From contig NZ_CP155079.2 of NCBI RefSeq assembly GCF_039634365.2, positions 5,146,001 through 5,210,000 on the forward strand: 64,000 nt of DNA, read 5' to 3'. The stretch is from Mucilaginibacter sp. PAMB04168. GTDB lineage: Bacteria; Bacteroidota; Bacteroidia; Sphingobacteriales; Sphingobacteriaceae. Numbering within the stretch: the first letter of the stretch is position 1; every line of letters starts with the position of its first letter. A program made the position numbers and the translations under genes. This document shows, in pieces, positions 45,860 to 52,501 of this stretch. A model generated the notes under the pieces. The model saw only the letters and a program-made list of their open reading frames with translations. It made no database searches and was not told where the DNA came from.

Positions 45860-46209
45860 TTAATGCCAATCATTCCTGCAAAATCTGCATTGCCATGCTT
45901 CCGGTGTTCGTGCGAGTTTATTACAAACGGGGCATAAATTAAAATACACTTGATCCGAGTTATCGTTAAAATTCGTTTGGCACAATCCATGATAAATTGA
46001 ATGTATCCTTTATTGAGGTAATTCAATATTAAAGCAACATCGCTGAGCCAGCCCGTTTTCAAATACATTTGCGTTAGCCGTACGTCTTTAGAATCATCAA
46101 ATTTTAAGGTAGATCGATGATACCTTAAAGCCTTTTGCTCTTGCTGGGTGAGTAGGTTACTGTAGTAACTAATGATATAATCGGCTTGTTCAATTGTAAT
46201 TCCGTTCAT
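45860..46209 (-). pseudogene. Zinc-ribbon protein, apparent 1-nt frameshift
   Basis: From MNGITIEQADYIISYY the gene encodes about 80 residues of an alpha-helical domain, then passes out of frame. With one extra T in the minus-strand run at 45968-45971, the frame continues DNSDQVYFNLCPVCNKLART and then PEAWQCRFCRNDWH with a stop at 45860. The two CxxC pairs and terminal Trp-His form a zinc ribbon. The unshifted frame ends in unrelated residues at 45841. Function unknown; a small nucleic-acid-binding protein is possible. Confidence 0.7.
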
Positions 46210-46380
46210 TTTTAGTTTCCTTATACTAAATTCATAACCATAACAATCCAATCAAAGCCATTACGACCGCACAGTATCTAAGCTCTATCTACATAAAAGT
46301 ATTTTGTCGTTTTATTCTTGATAAGGAGATAACCTATTGAACAATATCTCCCTCATAACCTTTGATACGTTTATTGTCTA

Positions 46381-46581
46381 TCATAAACAATAAATACCTG
46401 AAAGCAAAAGGGTGACTGCGCCGTTGTATTTGTCATTAACTGATAATGCATCCGTAATTACAAATAGCACAAAGCCAATTATTAAAGGCATAGCTATTAA
46501 CCATCCTCCTTTCCTATATGCTGAATAAAGTGTACAAGCATCGTTAAATATAGCTTGAATAATTTTTTCAAAAATTTCCAC
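46381..46581 (-). CDS. Small membrane protein
   Basis: 66 residues with two hydrophobic segments (WLIAMPLIIGFVLFVITDAL and AVTLLLSGIYCL). It starts next to the Ro promoter and is divergent from it. Without homology its reality is uncertain, but the hydrophobic pattern is not random. Confidence 0.4.
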   Translation of the reverse strand: MEIFEKIIQAIFNDACTLYSAYRKGGWLIAMPLIIGFVLFVITDALSVNDKYNGAVTLLLSGIYCL

Positions 46582-46620
46582 CTGCGCAAATACACTGCGC
46601 AGTGCCTCTATTTCTTTGTA
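46582..46620 (+). promoter_or_regulatory. Shared operator/promoter element, Ro copy
   Basis: CTGCGCA boxes at 46582-46588 and 46595-46601 with the same 13-bp spacing as before rtcB, followed by a pyrimidine tract and TTTGTA, 27 bp before the Ro ATG. 31 of 39 positions match the element at 40313-40351. Confidence 0.75.
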
Positions 46621-46634
46621 TCAACAATAAGAAA

Positions 46635-46641
46635 AAGGAGG
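46635..46641 (+). promoter_or_regulatory. Strong Shine-Dalgarno of the Ro gene
   Basis: AAGGAGG, 6 nt before the ATG at 46648. Perfect Shine-Dalgarno sites are rare in Bacteroidota; it fixes this start over the in-frame Met at 46555, which lies upstream of the promoter element. Confidence 0.75.
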
Positions 46642-46647
46642 TTCACA

Positions 46648-48228
46648 ATGAAATTTAACCTGTTAAGCAAATTCAAAAACCAGACCGTTAACCACTCGGG
46701 TGCCAAAGCGTTTACGCTTTCGCCCGAAATGGAACTGTACACCGCTGTGGTTACCTGGAGCTTAAACGATTCCTTTTACGAAAAAGACGAGGCACGTTTA
46801 GCACGCCTGCGCAAATTAATAGGCGAATGCGACCCGGTGTTTGTGGGTAAGCTGGCTGTATACGCCCGCACTAAAATGCACATGCGCTCGGTACCGCTGG
46901 TGCTGGTTACCGAACTGGCCAAGCTGCACTCGGGCGATAATTTGGTTGCCCGGGTTACCGATGGCGTAATTAACCGTGCCGACGAAATTACTGAGCTGCT
47001 AGCCTGCTACGAACTACTGAACGAGCGTACCGGTACTAAAAAGCTGAATCGCCTGAGCAAGCAATTACAAAAAGGTTTAAGTACGGCGTTCAACCGTTTC
47101 GACGAATACCAGTTTGGTAAGTACAATCGCGATGGCGCTATCAAACTGCGCGACGCGTTGTTTTTGGTTCACCCCAAGGCAAAAGACGAATTGCAACAGT
47201 TACTGTTCAACAAAATAGCAGGCAACACCCTGCAAACGCCTTACACCTGGGAAACGGAGCTATCGGCATTAGGTCAGCTCAATTTTGACAGCGATGAGGC
47301 CAAAGCCGAAGCCTTTCGCGCTAAGTGGGAAGAGTTGATAGACAGTGGTAAGCTGGGCTACATGGCCCTGCTGCGTAACCTGCGTAACATACAGGAAGCC
47401 GGTGTAAGCTACGCGCACTTCCAGAAAGCATGCGCCCGTTTAGTTAATGCTGATGAGGTGACTAAGGCCAAACAGTTTCCGTTCCGTTACCTGGCGGCTT
47501 ACCGTGAGCTGATCGCTACAGAAACTATGTTGCCGGTTAAAGGTCTTACTAAAAAGCTAAGCGCAATGCTATTAGGCAACAAGGGCTACACCGGAGAACT
47601 GCTGGACGCTTTGGAAAAAGCCGTACAGGCCAGTGCCGCCAATATTAAAGGTTTCGATCATGAAACCCGTGTACTGTTAGCCTGCGACGTTTCCGGATCG
47701 ATGCAAACACCAGTATCAGCTAAATCTAAGATACTGTTGTACGATGTGGGCTTAATGCTGGCTATGCTGTTGCAAAGCCGTTGTAAAAACGTAGAGGTGG
47801 GTATGTTTGGCGATAGCTGGAAAACCATTATGGTACCGCGTAACAATATATTGGGTAACGTACAGGAGTTTTATCGCCGCGAGGGCGAGGTGGGTTACAG
47901 CACCAATGGCTACTTGGTTATCAAGGATATATTACAACGCAAGGTACAGATGGACAAGGTGTTTCTATTCACTGATGCCCAGTTATGGAATAGTTCATCA
48001 ACTACAGGCGATCACATACATCCTTTATGGTTGCGCTACAAGGCTGAGGTATCGCCAAACGCGAAACTCTATCTGTTCGACTTGAAAGGTTACGGACAGG
48101 CGCCATTGCAAATACTACGCAACGATGTTTACCTGGTAGCCGGCTGGAGCGATAAAGTTTTTGAAGTGTTAGCTGCTTTAGAAAACGGAGGCTCGGCATT
48201 AGATGCGATCAATAACATAGAACTATAA
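46648..48228 (+). CDS. rsr: TROVE-domain Ro60/Rsr-type RNA-binding protein
   Basis: 526 residues. The N-terminal TROVE HEAT-repeat ring runs from about residue 15 to 330 (AFTLSPEMELYTAVVTW, VGKLAVYARTKMHMRSVPLVLV and further). A C-terminal vWA domain carries the MIDAS motif in LLACDVSGSMQ and the strand MDKVFLFTDAQ. Ro proteins bind Y RNAs on their outer face and misfolded or 3'-extended RNAs through the ring, in quality control and RNA decay. The gene is followed within 50 bp by six Y-RNA-like elements and then two RlaP genes, with a strong SD and the shared CTGCGCA element upstream. Rsr with YrlA RNA and Rtc proteins is a known bacterial association. Confidence 0.95.
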   Translation: MKFNLLSKFKNQTVNHSGAKAFTLSPEMELYTAVVTWSLNDSFYEKDEARLARLRKLIGECDPVFVGKLAVYARTKMHMRSVPLVLVTELAKLHSGDNLVARVTDGVINRADEITELLACYELLNERTGTKKLNRLSKQLQKGLSTAFNRFDEYQFGKYNRDGAIKLRDALFLVHPKAKDELQQLLFNKIAGNTLQTPYTWETELSALGQLNFDSDEAKAEAFRAKWEELIDSGKLGYMALLRNLRNIQEAGVSYAHFQKACARLVNADEVTKAKQFPFRYLAAYRELIATETMLPVKGLTKKLSAMLLGNKGYTGELLDALEKAVQASAANIKGFDHETRVLLACDVSGSMQTPVSAKSKILLYDVGLMLAMLLQSRCKNVEVGMFGDSWKTIMVPRNNILGNVQEFYRREGEVGYSTNGYLVIKDILQRKVQMDKVFLFTDAQLWNSSSTTGDHIHPLWLRYKAEVSPNAKLYLFDLKGYGQAPLQILRNDVYLVAGWSDKVFEVLAALENGGSALDAINNIEL

Positions 48229-48230
48229 AC

Positions 48231-48261
48231 CAAGTATGGGGAAGCTAACGCCCCATACTTG
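48231..48261 (+). terminator. Perfect hairpin between Ro gene and Y-RNA array
   Basis: 11-bp perfect stem CAAGTATGGGG/CCCCATACTTG with a 9-nt loop, directly after the Ro stop. It lacks a T-run, so it may be an RNA-stabilising or processing hairpin that lets part of transcription continue into the array. Confidence 0.65.
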
Positions 48262-48277
48262 TAAAAGAAATTAGAAT

Positions 48278-48403
48278 ATAAGGATGCCGTAGAAACGGGT
48301 TACTTCGCCACCATTTCAGGGGCTGGTCAGTATAGCGTAAACTAAACTGTGGGTTCGAGTCCCAAGGCATGCCCCGGTCCCGCGTTCGCCTGTTGCTCCT
48401 TAT
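48278..48403 (+). ncRNA. Y-RNA-like element 1, with T-arm-like hairpin
   Basis: Outer helix ATAAGGA/TCCTTAT. The motif TGCCGTA, 9 nt, TACTTCG is present. The inner helix AACGGG pairs with CCCGCGTT with one bulge. The insert has a 5-bp GGGGC/GCCCC stem and a T-arm-like TGGG-TTCGAGT-CCCA. It has no recognisable D-arm. Confidence 0.75.
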
Positions 48404-48408
48404 TACAA

Positions 48409-48554
48409 AAAAGGTGTCGTAAATAAGTGTTACTTCGCATTTAACGTCCAGGTCGCCGGTTCAAATCCGGCCATTGGTTTAGGCCAGTGTAGCTCAGTTT
48501 GGTTAGAGCAGGAACACCGCAAGGTGTATTTCACTTATTGCCTGTTACCCTTTT
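48409..48554 (+). ncRNA. Y-RNA-like element 2, with permuted tRNA-like module
   Basis: Outer helix AAAAGG/CCTTTT; motif TGTCGTA-N9-TACTTCG; inner helix AATAAGTG/CACTTATT (8 bp). The insert reads T-arm (GCCGG TTCAAAT CCGGC), acceptor-like hairpin (CATTGG/CCAGTG), D-arm (GCTC...GAGC), then a GCAA-capped hairpin ACACC/GGTGT. The order T-acceptor-D is a circularly permuted tRNA opened at the anticodon. Confidence 0.85.
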
Positions 48555-48570
48555 AAAGATATTAAAAATA

Positions 48571-48688
48571 TTAAGGTGCCGTAAATATGCGCTACTTCGT
48601 GTCGCCGGTTCAATCCCGGCCTGTGGGTAAATCCTGCAGTAGCTCAGTTGGTAGAGCAGTGCAAGCGCATATTGACCATCGCCCTTAA
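48571..48688 (+). ncRNA. Y-RNA-like element 3, with permuted tRNA-like module
   Basis: Outer helix TTAAGG/CCTTAA; motif TGCCGTA-N9-TACTTCG; inner helix AATATGCGC/GCGCATATT (9 bp perfect). The insert has T-arm GCCGG TTCAATC CCGGC, acceptor-like hairpin CTGTGGG/CCTGCAG (G-U pairs), and D-arm GCTC AGTTGGTA GAGC. Confidence 0.85.
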
Positions 48689-48693
48689 GAAAT

Positions 48694-48767
48694 AAAGAAG
48701 ATGCCGTAAACCAGCGTTACTTCGCCTGTCACGCCAAATAAAGCGCTGGTTGGTTTTGCTCTTCTTT
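48694..48767 (+). ncRNA. Y-RNA-like element 4, minimal form
   Basis: Outer helix AAAGAAGA/TCTTCTTT (8 bp); motif TGCCGTA-N9-TACTTCG; inner helix AACCAGCG/CGCTGGTT (8 bp). Only about 27 nt lie inside, with no tRNA-like arms. It shows that the two helices and the motif are the core and the tRNA module is optional. Confidence 0.8.
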
Positions 48768-48776
48768 TTAAAACTT

Positions 48777-48909
48777 AAAAGGTGCCGTAAACTGGTGATA
48801 CTTCGGTATGACGTTTCCTTCCTGGAAAAGGTGCAGATTCAAATTCTGCCTGCAAGCAATTGCAGTAGTCTAACAATAAAAATCCTCACCTGTTGCTTTT
48901 TGCCCTTTT
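48777..48909 (+). ncRNA. Y-RNA-like element 5, with degenerate tRNA-like module
   Basis: Outer helix AAAAGG/CCTTTT; motif TGCCGTA-N9-TACTTCG; inner helix AACTGGTGA/TCACCTGTT with one U-U. The insert has a small hairpin TTTCC/GGAAA, T-arm GCAGA TTCAAAT TCTGC, acceptor-like hairpin CTGCAA-GCAA-TTGCAG, and a decayed D-arm region. Confidence 0.8.
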
Positions 48910-48919
48910 TATAAACATA

Positions 48920-49017
48920 ATGAAAGATGTCGTAGGCGGGTGATACTTCGCTGGTGAAACCGCGCAGGCGGTAGGGTTCGACTCCCATAAGGCACTTGCC
49001 GATTGTTGCTCTTTCAT
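48920..49017 (+). ncRNA. Y-RNA-like element 6, with T-arm-like hairpin
   Basis: Outer helix ATGAAAGA/TCTTTCAT (8 bp); motif TGTCGTA-N9-TACTTCG; inner helix GGCGGGTG/CACTTGCC (8 bp, two G-U). The insert has CCGC-GCAG-GCGG and GGG-TTCGACT-CCC hairpins. It ends 30 bp before the first RlaP ATG, in whose leader it lies. Confidence 0.8.
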
Positions 49018-49047
49018 TTATATTTTGTAACCTTATATCATAAAATC

Positions 49048-49803
49048 ATGAACGAGACCATCCTTAAAAAACTGCTTGAACTAGAGCAGACTGAAAACAT
49101 AAAAATACTGTACGCCTGCGAGTCAGGCAGCCGGGCCTGGGGTTTTGCCTCGCCCGATAGCGATTTCGATGTGCGCTTCATATATGCCAGGCCGGTTAAT
49201 GAATACTTAGGCATAACAGAATTACCAGATAACGTTGGGCTACCCGTTAACGAGGTGTTGGACATAGGCGGCTGGGATATCAAAAAAGCTTTAAAGCTAT
49301 TCCTGAAATCAAACAGCACATTGTACGAATGGCTGCAATCACCAATTGTATATCAGGGAGATTCTGCTTTTGCTGATGATCTGCGTAAGCTGATGCCGGA
49401 GTACTTTTCGTTACGCTCCGGCGCTAACCATTATTTATCAATGGCGCACAATACGCTTCGCGATGATTTGCAAACCGAAGAGGTGAAGCTCAAGCGCTAT
49501 TTTTATGCATTACGCCCGGCATTGGCTTGCTTGTGGATAGTTGAGAAACAGTCGGTACCACCCATGGAATTTGAGCATTTAAGGGTTATGATAACGGATA
49601 ATGATGTTCAAAACGCAATAGACGAACTGCTTGAAAGGAAGAAAATTGCCGTAGAAAAAGGAATGATCGCACCTGTTCCATTACTTAATCGATGGCTAAG
49701 TGATACACTTGACTCGTGTAAAGAGCACATACCTGCGCTGCCATCAGAAAAAAAGTACCCGGACGAATTGAATACTATCTTTAGAAAATATATCCGGCCA
49801 TGA
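49048..49803 (+). CDS. RlaP-type RNA-repair nucleotidyltransferase 1
   Basis: 251 residues from MNETILKKLLELEQ; the longer frame from 49003 would overlap Y element 6 and is rejected. The polymerase-beta-fold catalytic motif is ESGSRAWGFASPDSDFDVRFIY, given in parts: GSRAWG then SDFDVRF with two metal-binding Asp residues. This is the family of predicted nucleotidyltransferases (Pfam RlaP, COG3541) linked by genome context to RNA repair. It may add nucleotides to broken tRNA or Y-RNA ends; this has not been shown for this protein. The stop overlaps the next start (ATGA), so the two genes are translationally coupled. Confidence 0.9.
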   Translation: MNETILKKLLELEQTENIKILYACESGSRAWGFASPDSDFDVRFIYARPVNEYLGITELPDNVGLPVNEVLDIGGWDIKKALKLFLKSNSTLYEWLQSPIVYQGDSAFADDLRKLMPEYFSLRSGANHYLSMAHNTLRDDLQTEEVKLKRYFYALRPALACLWIVEKQSVPPMEFEHLRVMITDNDVQNAIDELLERKKIAVEKGMIAPVPLLNRWLSDTLDSCKEHIPALPSEKKYPDELNTIFRKYIRP

Positions 49804-50882
49804 CCTATGATCAGCTAAAGCAGCAAAAAGAGTTAATCCTATTAGATTGTATAAGCGGCAGCACCGCTTATAACTTGAATATTGCCGGCTCGGATGTGGA
49901 CAAGAAAGGGATCTTCATCATGCGGCAAGAACAGTTATATGGATTTGAGCGACAAGATCAGATTGCTAATGCAACCAACGATGAGGTTTACTTTGAGATC
50001 GGCCGCTTTCTGGAACTGCTGATTAAGAACAATCCTAACATCCTTGAACTGCTGAGTATGCCTCAAGAACATGTCCTATTTCGTCATCCGTTAATTGACC
50101 TGATCAAACCTGAAGATTTCCTGTCTAAACTCTGCCTGGATACTTTTGCCGGTTATGCACAAACGCAGATCAAAAAGGCACGAGGGCTAAATAAGAAAAT
50201 CAATAAGCCATTAGATTCCGAACGTAAATCGGTATTGGATTTCTGCTTTGTAGTGTATAGAAACGGCAGTGTGCCGCTCAAAGAATGGCTTAATGAAATG
50301 GGCTATTCGCAGCAAGAATGCGGTTTGACTGACCTGCCACACTTTCGTGACGTGTACCTGCTCTATCACAAGTCGCAGTTAACTAATGGTAACTGGTTTC
50401 GGGGTATCGTATCCGGAGCTGATGCCGATAATGTGCAATTAAGTCCGGTTGATAAGGGGTTGGAACCTTTGGCTGTAATGAATTTTAATAAAGACGGCTA
50501 TTCGGTTTATTGCAAAGAATACCACGAGTATAAGCAGTGGGAAGAAAAGCGCAATCAGCTTCGTTACCAGAGCACTCTTTCGCATGGTAAAAGTTATGAT
50601 GCCAAGAATATGATGCACACCTTCAGGCTATTAAGTATGGCTGAAGAGATTGCGGTTTATCACCAGGTAAGAGTACATCGGGACGATCGCGAATTTTTGC
50701 TCAAAATCCGGAATGGTGATTTTGAGTTTGATACTTTGATGCAAATGGTTGAAGAAAAGATGCAACATATTAAACTGTTATATCTGCAATCATCCCTGCC
50801 TGCTCTGCCAATACCGAATATTGCAGAAGACATCTTAGTGGAAATAAGACAGACATTTTATCAAGGTAGCTTGAAAAATTAG
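49800..50882 (+). CDS. RlaP-type RNA-repair nucleotidyltransferase 2
   Basis: 360 residues, same superfamily but a different branch. The motif is ISGSTAYNLNIAGSDVDKKGIF, in parts GSTAY and GSDVDKKG, with Asp-x-Asp metal ligands. An alpha-helical C-terminal region (HTFRLLSMAEEIAVY) is typical of these enzymes. It overlaps the first RlaP gene by 4 bp. Two distinct RlaP enzymes in tandem suggest either a heteromer or two substrate types, for example tRNAs and Y RNAs. The unit ends here, 110 bp before a convergent gene. Confidence 0.9.
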   Translation: MTYDQLKQQKELILLDCISGSTAYNLNIAGSDVDKKGIFIMRQEQLYGFERQDQIANATNDEVYFEIGRFLELLIKNNPNILELLSMPQEHVLFRHPLIDLIKPEDFLSKLCLDTFAGYAQTQIKKARGLNKKINKPLDSERKSVLDFCFVVYRNGSVPLKEWLNEMGYSQQECGLTDLPHFRDVYLLYHKSQLTNGNWFRGIVSGADADNVQLSPVDKGLEPLAVMNFNKDGYSVYCKEYHEYKQWEEKRNQLRYQSTLSHGKSYDAKNMMHTFRLLSMAEEIAVYHQVRVHRDDREFLLKIRNGDFEFDTLMQMVEEKMQHIKLLYLQSSLPALPIPNIAEDILVEIRQTFYQGSLKN

Positions 50883-50991
50883 GGCATAAAGCTCCATGAC
50901 GCCCGACATACCTTGTCTCTCATTAATAATCATCTGAGTTCGTATGGCAACAGTTAAGACTTAATCGTAACTGCTGCCATCGTAGCAAACC

Positions 50992-51681
50992 TTAAATTAT
51001 ATCAAAAGCAGTTTGCAAGCGTATGCGGATATAATCAGCGTTTACTCCGCCATATCCACCGGATAAATGAGCGTACAACCCTTCTTCGAAATCATCCTGA
51101 TCAATCAAATCGACAAATTCATTTCTCAAATAGCTGATAACATGTTCAGGGGATACCTGTATTTGCTCTTCAAAGTCGTCCGCATTTTCAAAGACGTAGA
51201 CCAGATCTTCGAAATCCTTGCTGGTGCGATAATCCTTTTTACCGCGCCCTTTAAATGCTTCCCACTTTGAAGCAACGAAATAGGGCAGTGAAAAAATCCG
51301 CACAGTAGTTTGTTCATCTAAAACATAGCGAACAGCGCTTTCAAATCCTTCCGCATACCAACGGTTACTAAAACCAATAATTGACGGATCTGTCGGCATG
51401 ATGTCCACGATAACCCCTTGTATGGTATACCGGCAGATGACACCAGATACTATATCATTACTGAATCCTAATTTTCTCAGCCGCTCATCAAGTGCTGCAT
51501 ACCCTTTGTAAGATGCCAGTTCCACCACAATGTCTACATCGTCTGTCGGCCTGATTTCGGTGGCCAAATCGGGGCTTGTCGCATACAAAGAAACTGTAGC
51601 CCCTCCTACAAATACGTAGTCCTGTTCAAGTCCCTTAAGTGCCTGATGGACTGCTTTGATTCTGACTAAATTCTCATGCAT
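50992..51681 (-). CDS. AbiEii-like nucleotidyltransferase (toxin-type)
   Basis: 229 residues with FVGGATVSLYATSP and RPTDDVDIVVEL, the GG...S and D-x-D motifs of the MNT/AbiEii fold, and SKWEAFKGRGKKDYRTSKDFEDL, which matches the K-x-x-A-x-x-x-R-x-K-D-x-x-D pattern of this family. AbiEii toxins nucleotidylate tRNA or other targets in type IV-like toxin-antitoxin and phage abortive-infection systems. It overlaps the upstream gene by 8 bp. Placement beside RNA-repair genes is suggestive, but it is on the opposite strand and may belong to the next island. Confidence 0.85.
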   Translation of the reverse strand: MHENLVRIKAVHQALKGLEQDYVFVGGATVSLYATSPDLATEIRPTDDVDIVVELASYKGYAALDERLRKLGFSNDIVSGVICRYTIQGVIVDIMPTDPSIIGFSNRWYAEGFESAVRYVLDEQTTVRIFSLPYFVASKWEAFKGRGKKDYRTSKDFEDLVYVFENADDFEEQIQVSPEHVISYLRNEFVDLIDQDDFEEGLYAHLSGGYGGVNADYIRIRLQTAFDII

Positions 51682-52201
51682 ATTCCAGTCTAAAAAGCTG
51701 TCTCAATAATTCCAGGGCTTTTTCACATTCCCTTACCTTTCCAAGCCGAACGCTATCTAATAAGGCCAGCATAGTATATAGTTTTTCGTCATTCAGGACC
51801 GCTTTGGTCTGATTAGGGTATAAGGGACTGACCGACTGCCCTCTGACCTTTCCGTTTGGAGATGCCCACACATAATTCTCTTCCGATAAAAAATGTTCTT
51901 TCAGTACAGGTGCACTATGTGCAGTTGGAATGCCACGTACTATGGCCCCTGGTTCCACAGGGAAAACGAAAGCCAATCCATTCTCTATAAAGCGCATTAA
52001 TGCGCTTTTGAACACTTTCTTTTTGTCAGGACTGATCAGGCGGGCGATCATTGAACGGTTCAAAGATTCACTAATCTCAGATGAACTGATAAACAAGCTT
52101 TCAGCCAAGTCTTTATTGAGCCACCTATCACCTATTGAGATGATCTTTAACAATACAACGATGTCGTGAGGTCTCATTCCATTGTGAGCTTTCATAAACA
52201 A
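51674..52201 (-). CDS. Winged-helix partner (antitoxin-like) of the AbiEii-like protein
   Basis: 175 residues. The N-terminal part (about 5-65) is a winged helix of the MarR/ArsR type (RPHDIVVLLKII and SSSEISESLNRSMIARLI). The C-terminal half includes YVWASPNGKVRGQSVSPLYP. It is the first gene of a two-gene operon with an 8-bp overlap, the usual layout for a DNA-binding antitoxin with a nucleotidyltransferase toxin. The two-component arrangement is clear; toxin/antitoxin activity is inferred. Confidence 0.75.
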   Translation of the reverse strand: MFMKAHNGMRPHDIVVLLKIISIGDRWLNKDLAESLFISSSEISESLNRSMIARLISPDKKKVFKSALMRFIENGLAFVFPVEPGAIVRGIPTAHSAPVLKEHFLSEENYVWASPNGKVRGQSVSPLYPNQTKAVLNDEKLYTMLALLDSVRLGKVRECEKALELLRQLFRLEYA

Positions 52202-52424
52202 ATGTAACCATTAATTCGCAAATCGCAAATCGAGGATTCACGATTATTTAGTAATTAATAGCCTGATTTACAACAACAAAGATGTTTATCAAGATAACTT
52301 CAATTCCTTTGATTAGCGAATTCGACACAAGCGATACCAATTACTACCTCAAAATTAGTGAAATGCAATAGGTAACCGAGCATGTCATTTTTCTTGGTAT
52401 GAAACGGGCGCTTATGGCATAAAA

Positions 52425-52455
52425 AAAGCGCCTAAATCATTGATTTAAGCGCTTT
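52425..52455 (-). terminator. Hairpin terminator next to the tRNA fragment
   Basis: AAAGCGC(C)TAAATCA/TGATTTA(A)GCGCTTT, a 14-bp stem with one mismatch. An A-run on its left gives T7 on the minus strand. It sits where a terminator would follow the minus-strand tRNA. Confidence 0.6.
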
Positions 52456-52476
52456 AGATAGGTTTTGTCACCTTTT

Positions 52477-52501
52477 TGGCGGAATGGACGGGACTCGAAC
52501 C
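52477..52501 (-). other. tRNA 3'-end fragment (attachment-site remnant)
   Basis: The minus strand reads GGTTCGAGTCCCGTC followed by CATTCCGCCA: T-loop, 3' T-stem strand and 3' acceptor strand of a tRNA. The rest of the tRNA is absent; the 5' T-stem strand does not pair. Integrases of the tyrosine family commonly recombine at exactly this part of tRNA genes and leave such a duplicate. Confidence 0.65.

Noticed and set aside
48409..48688. Ordinary tRNA genes in the Y-RNA array
   Set aside because: T-arm and D-arm sequences are real, but their order is reversed and no anticodon arm exists, so they cannot be normal tRNAs.
48278..49017. CRISPR array
   Set aside because: The recurring motif is split (7 nt, 9 nt variable, 7 nt) and units vary from 74 to 146 nt. 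They form paired helices and tRNA-like arms, so they are RNA genes and not repeats with spacers.
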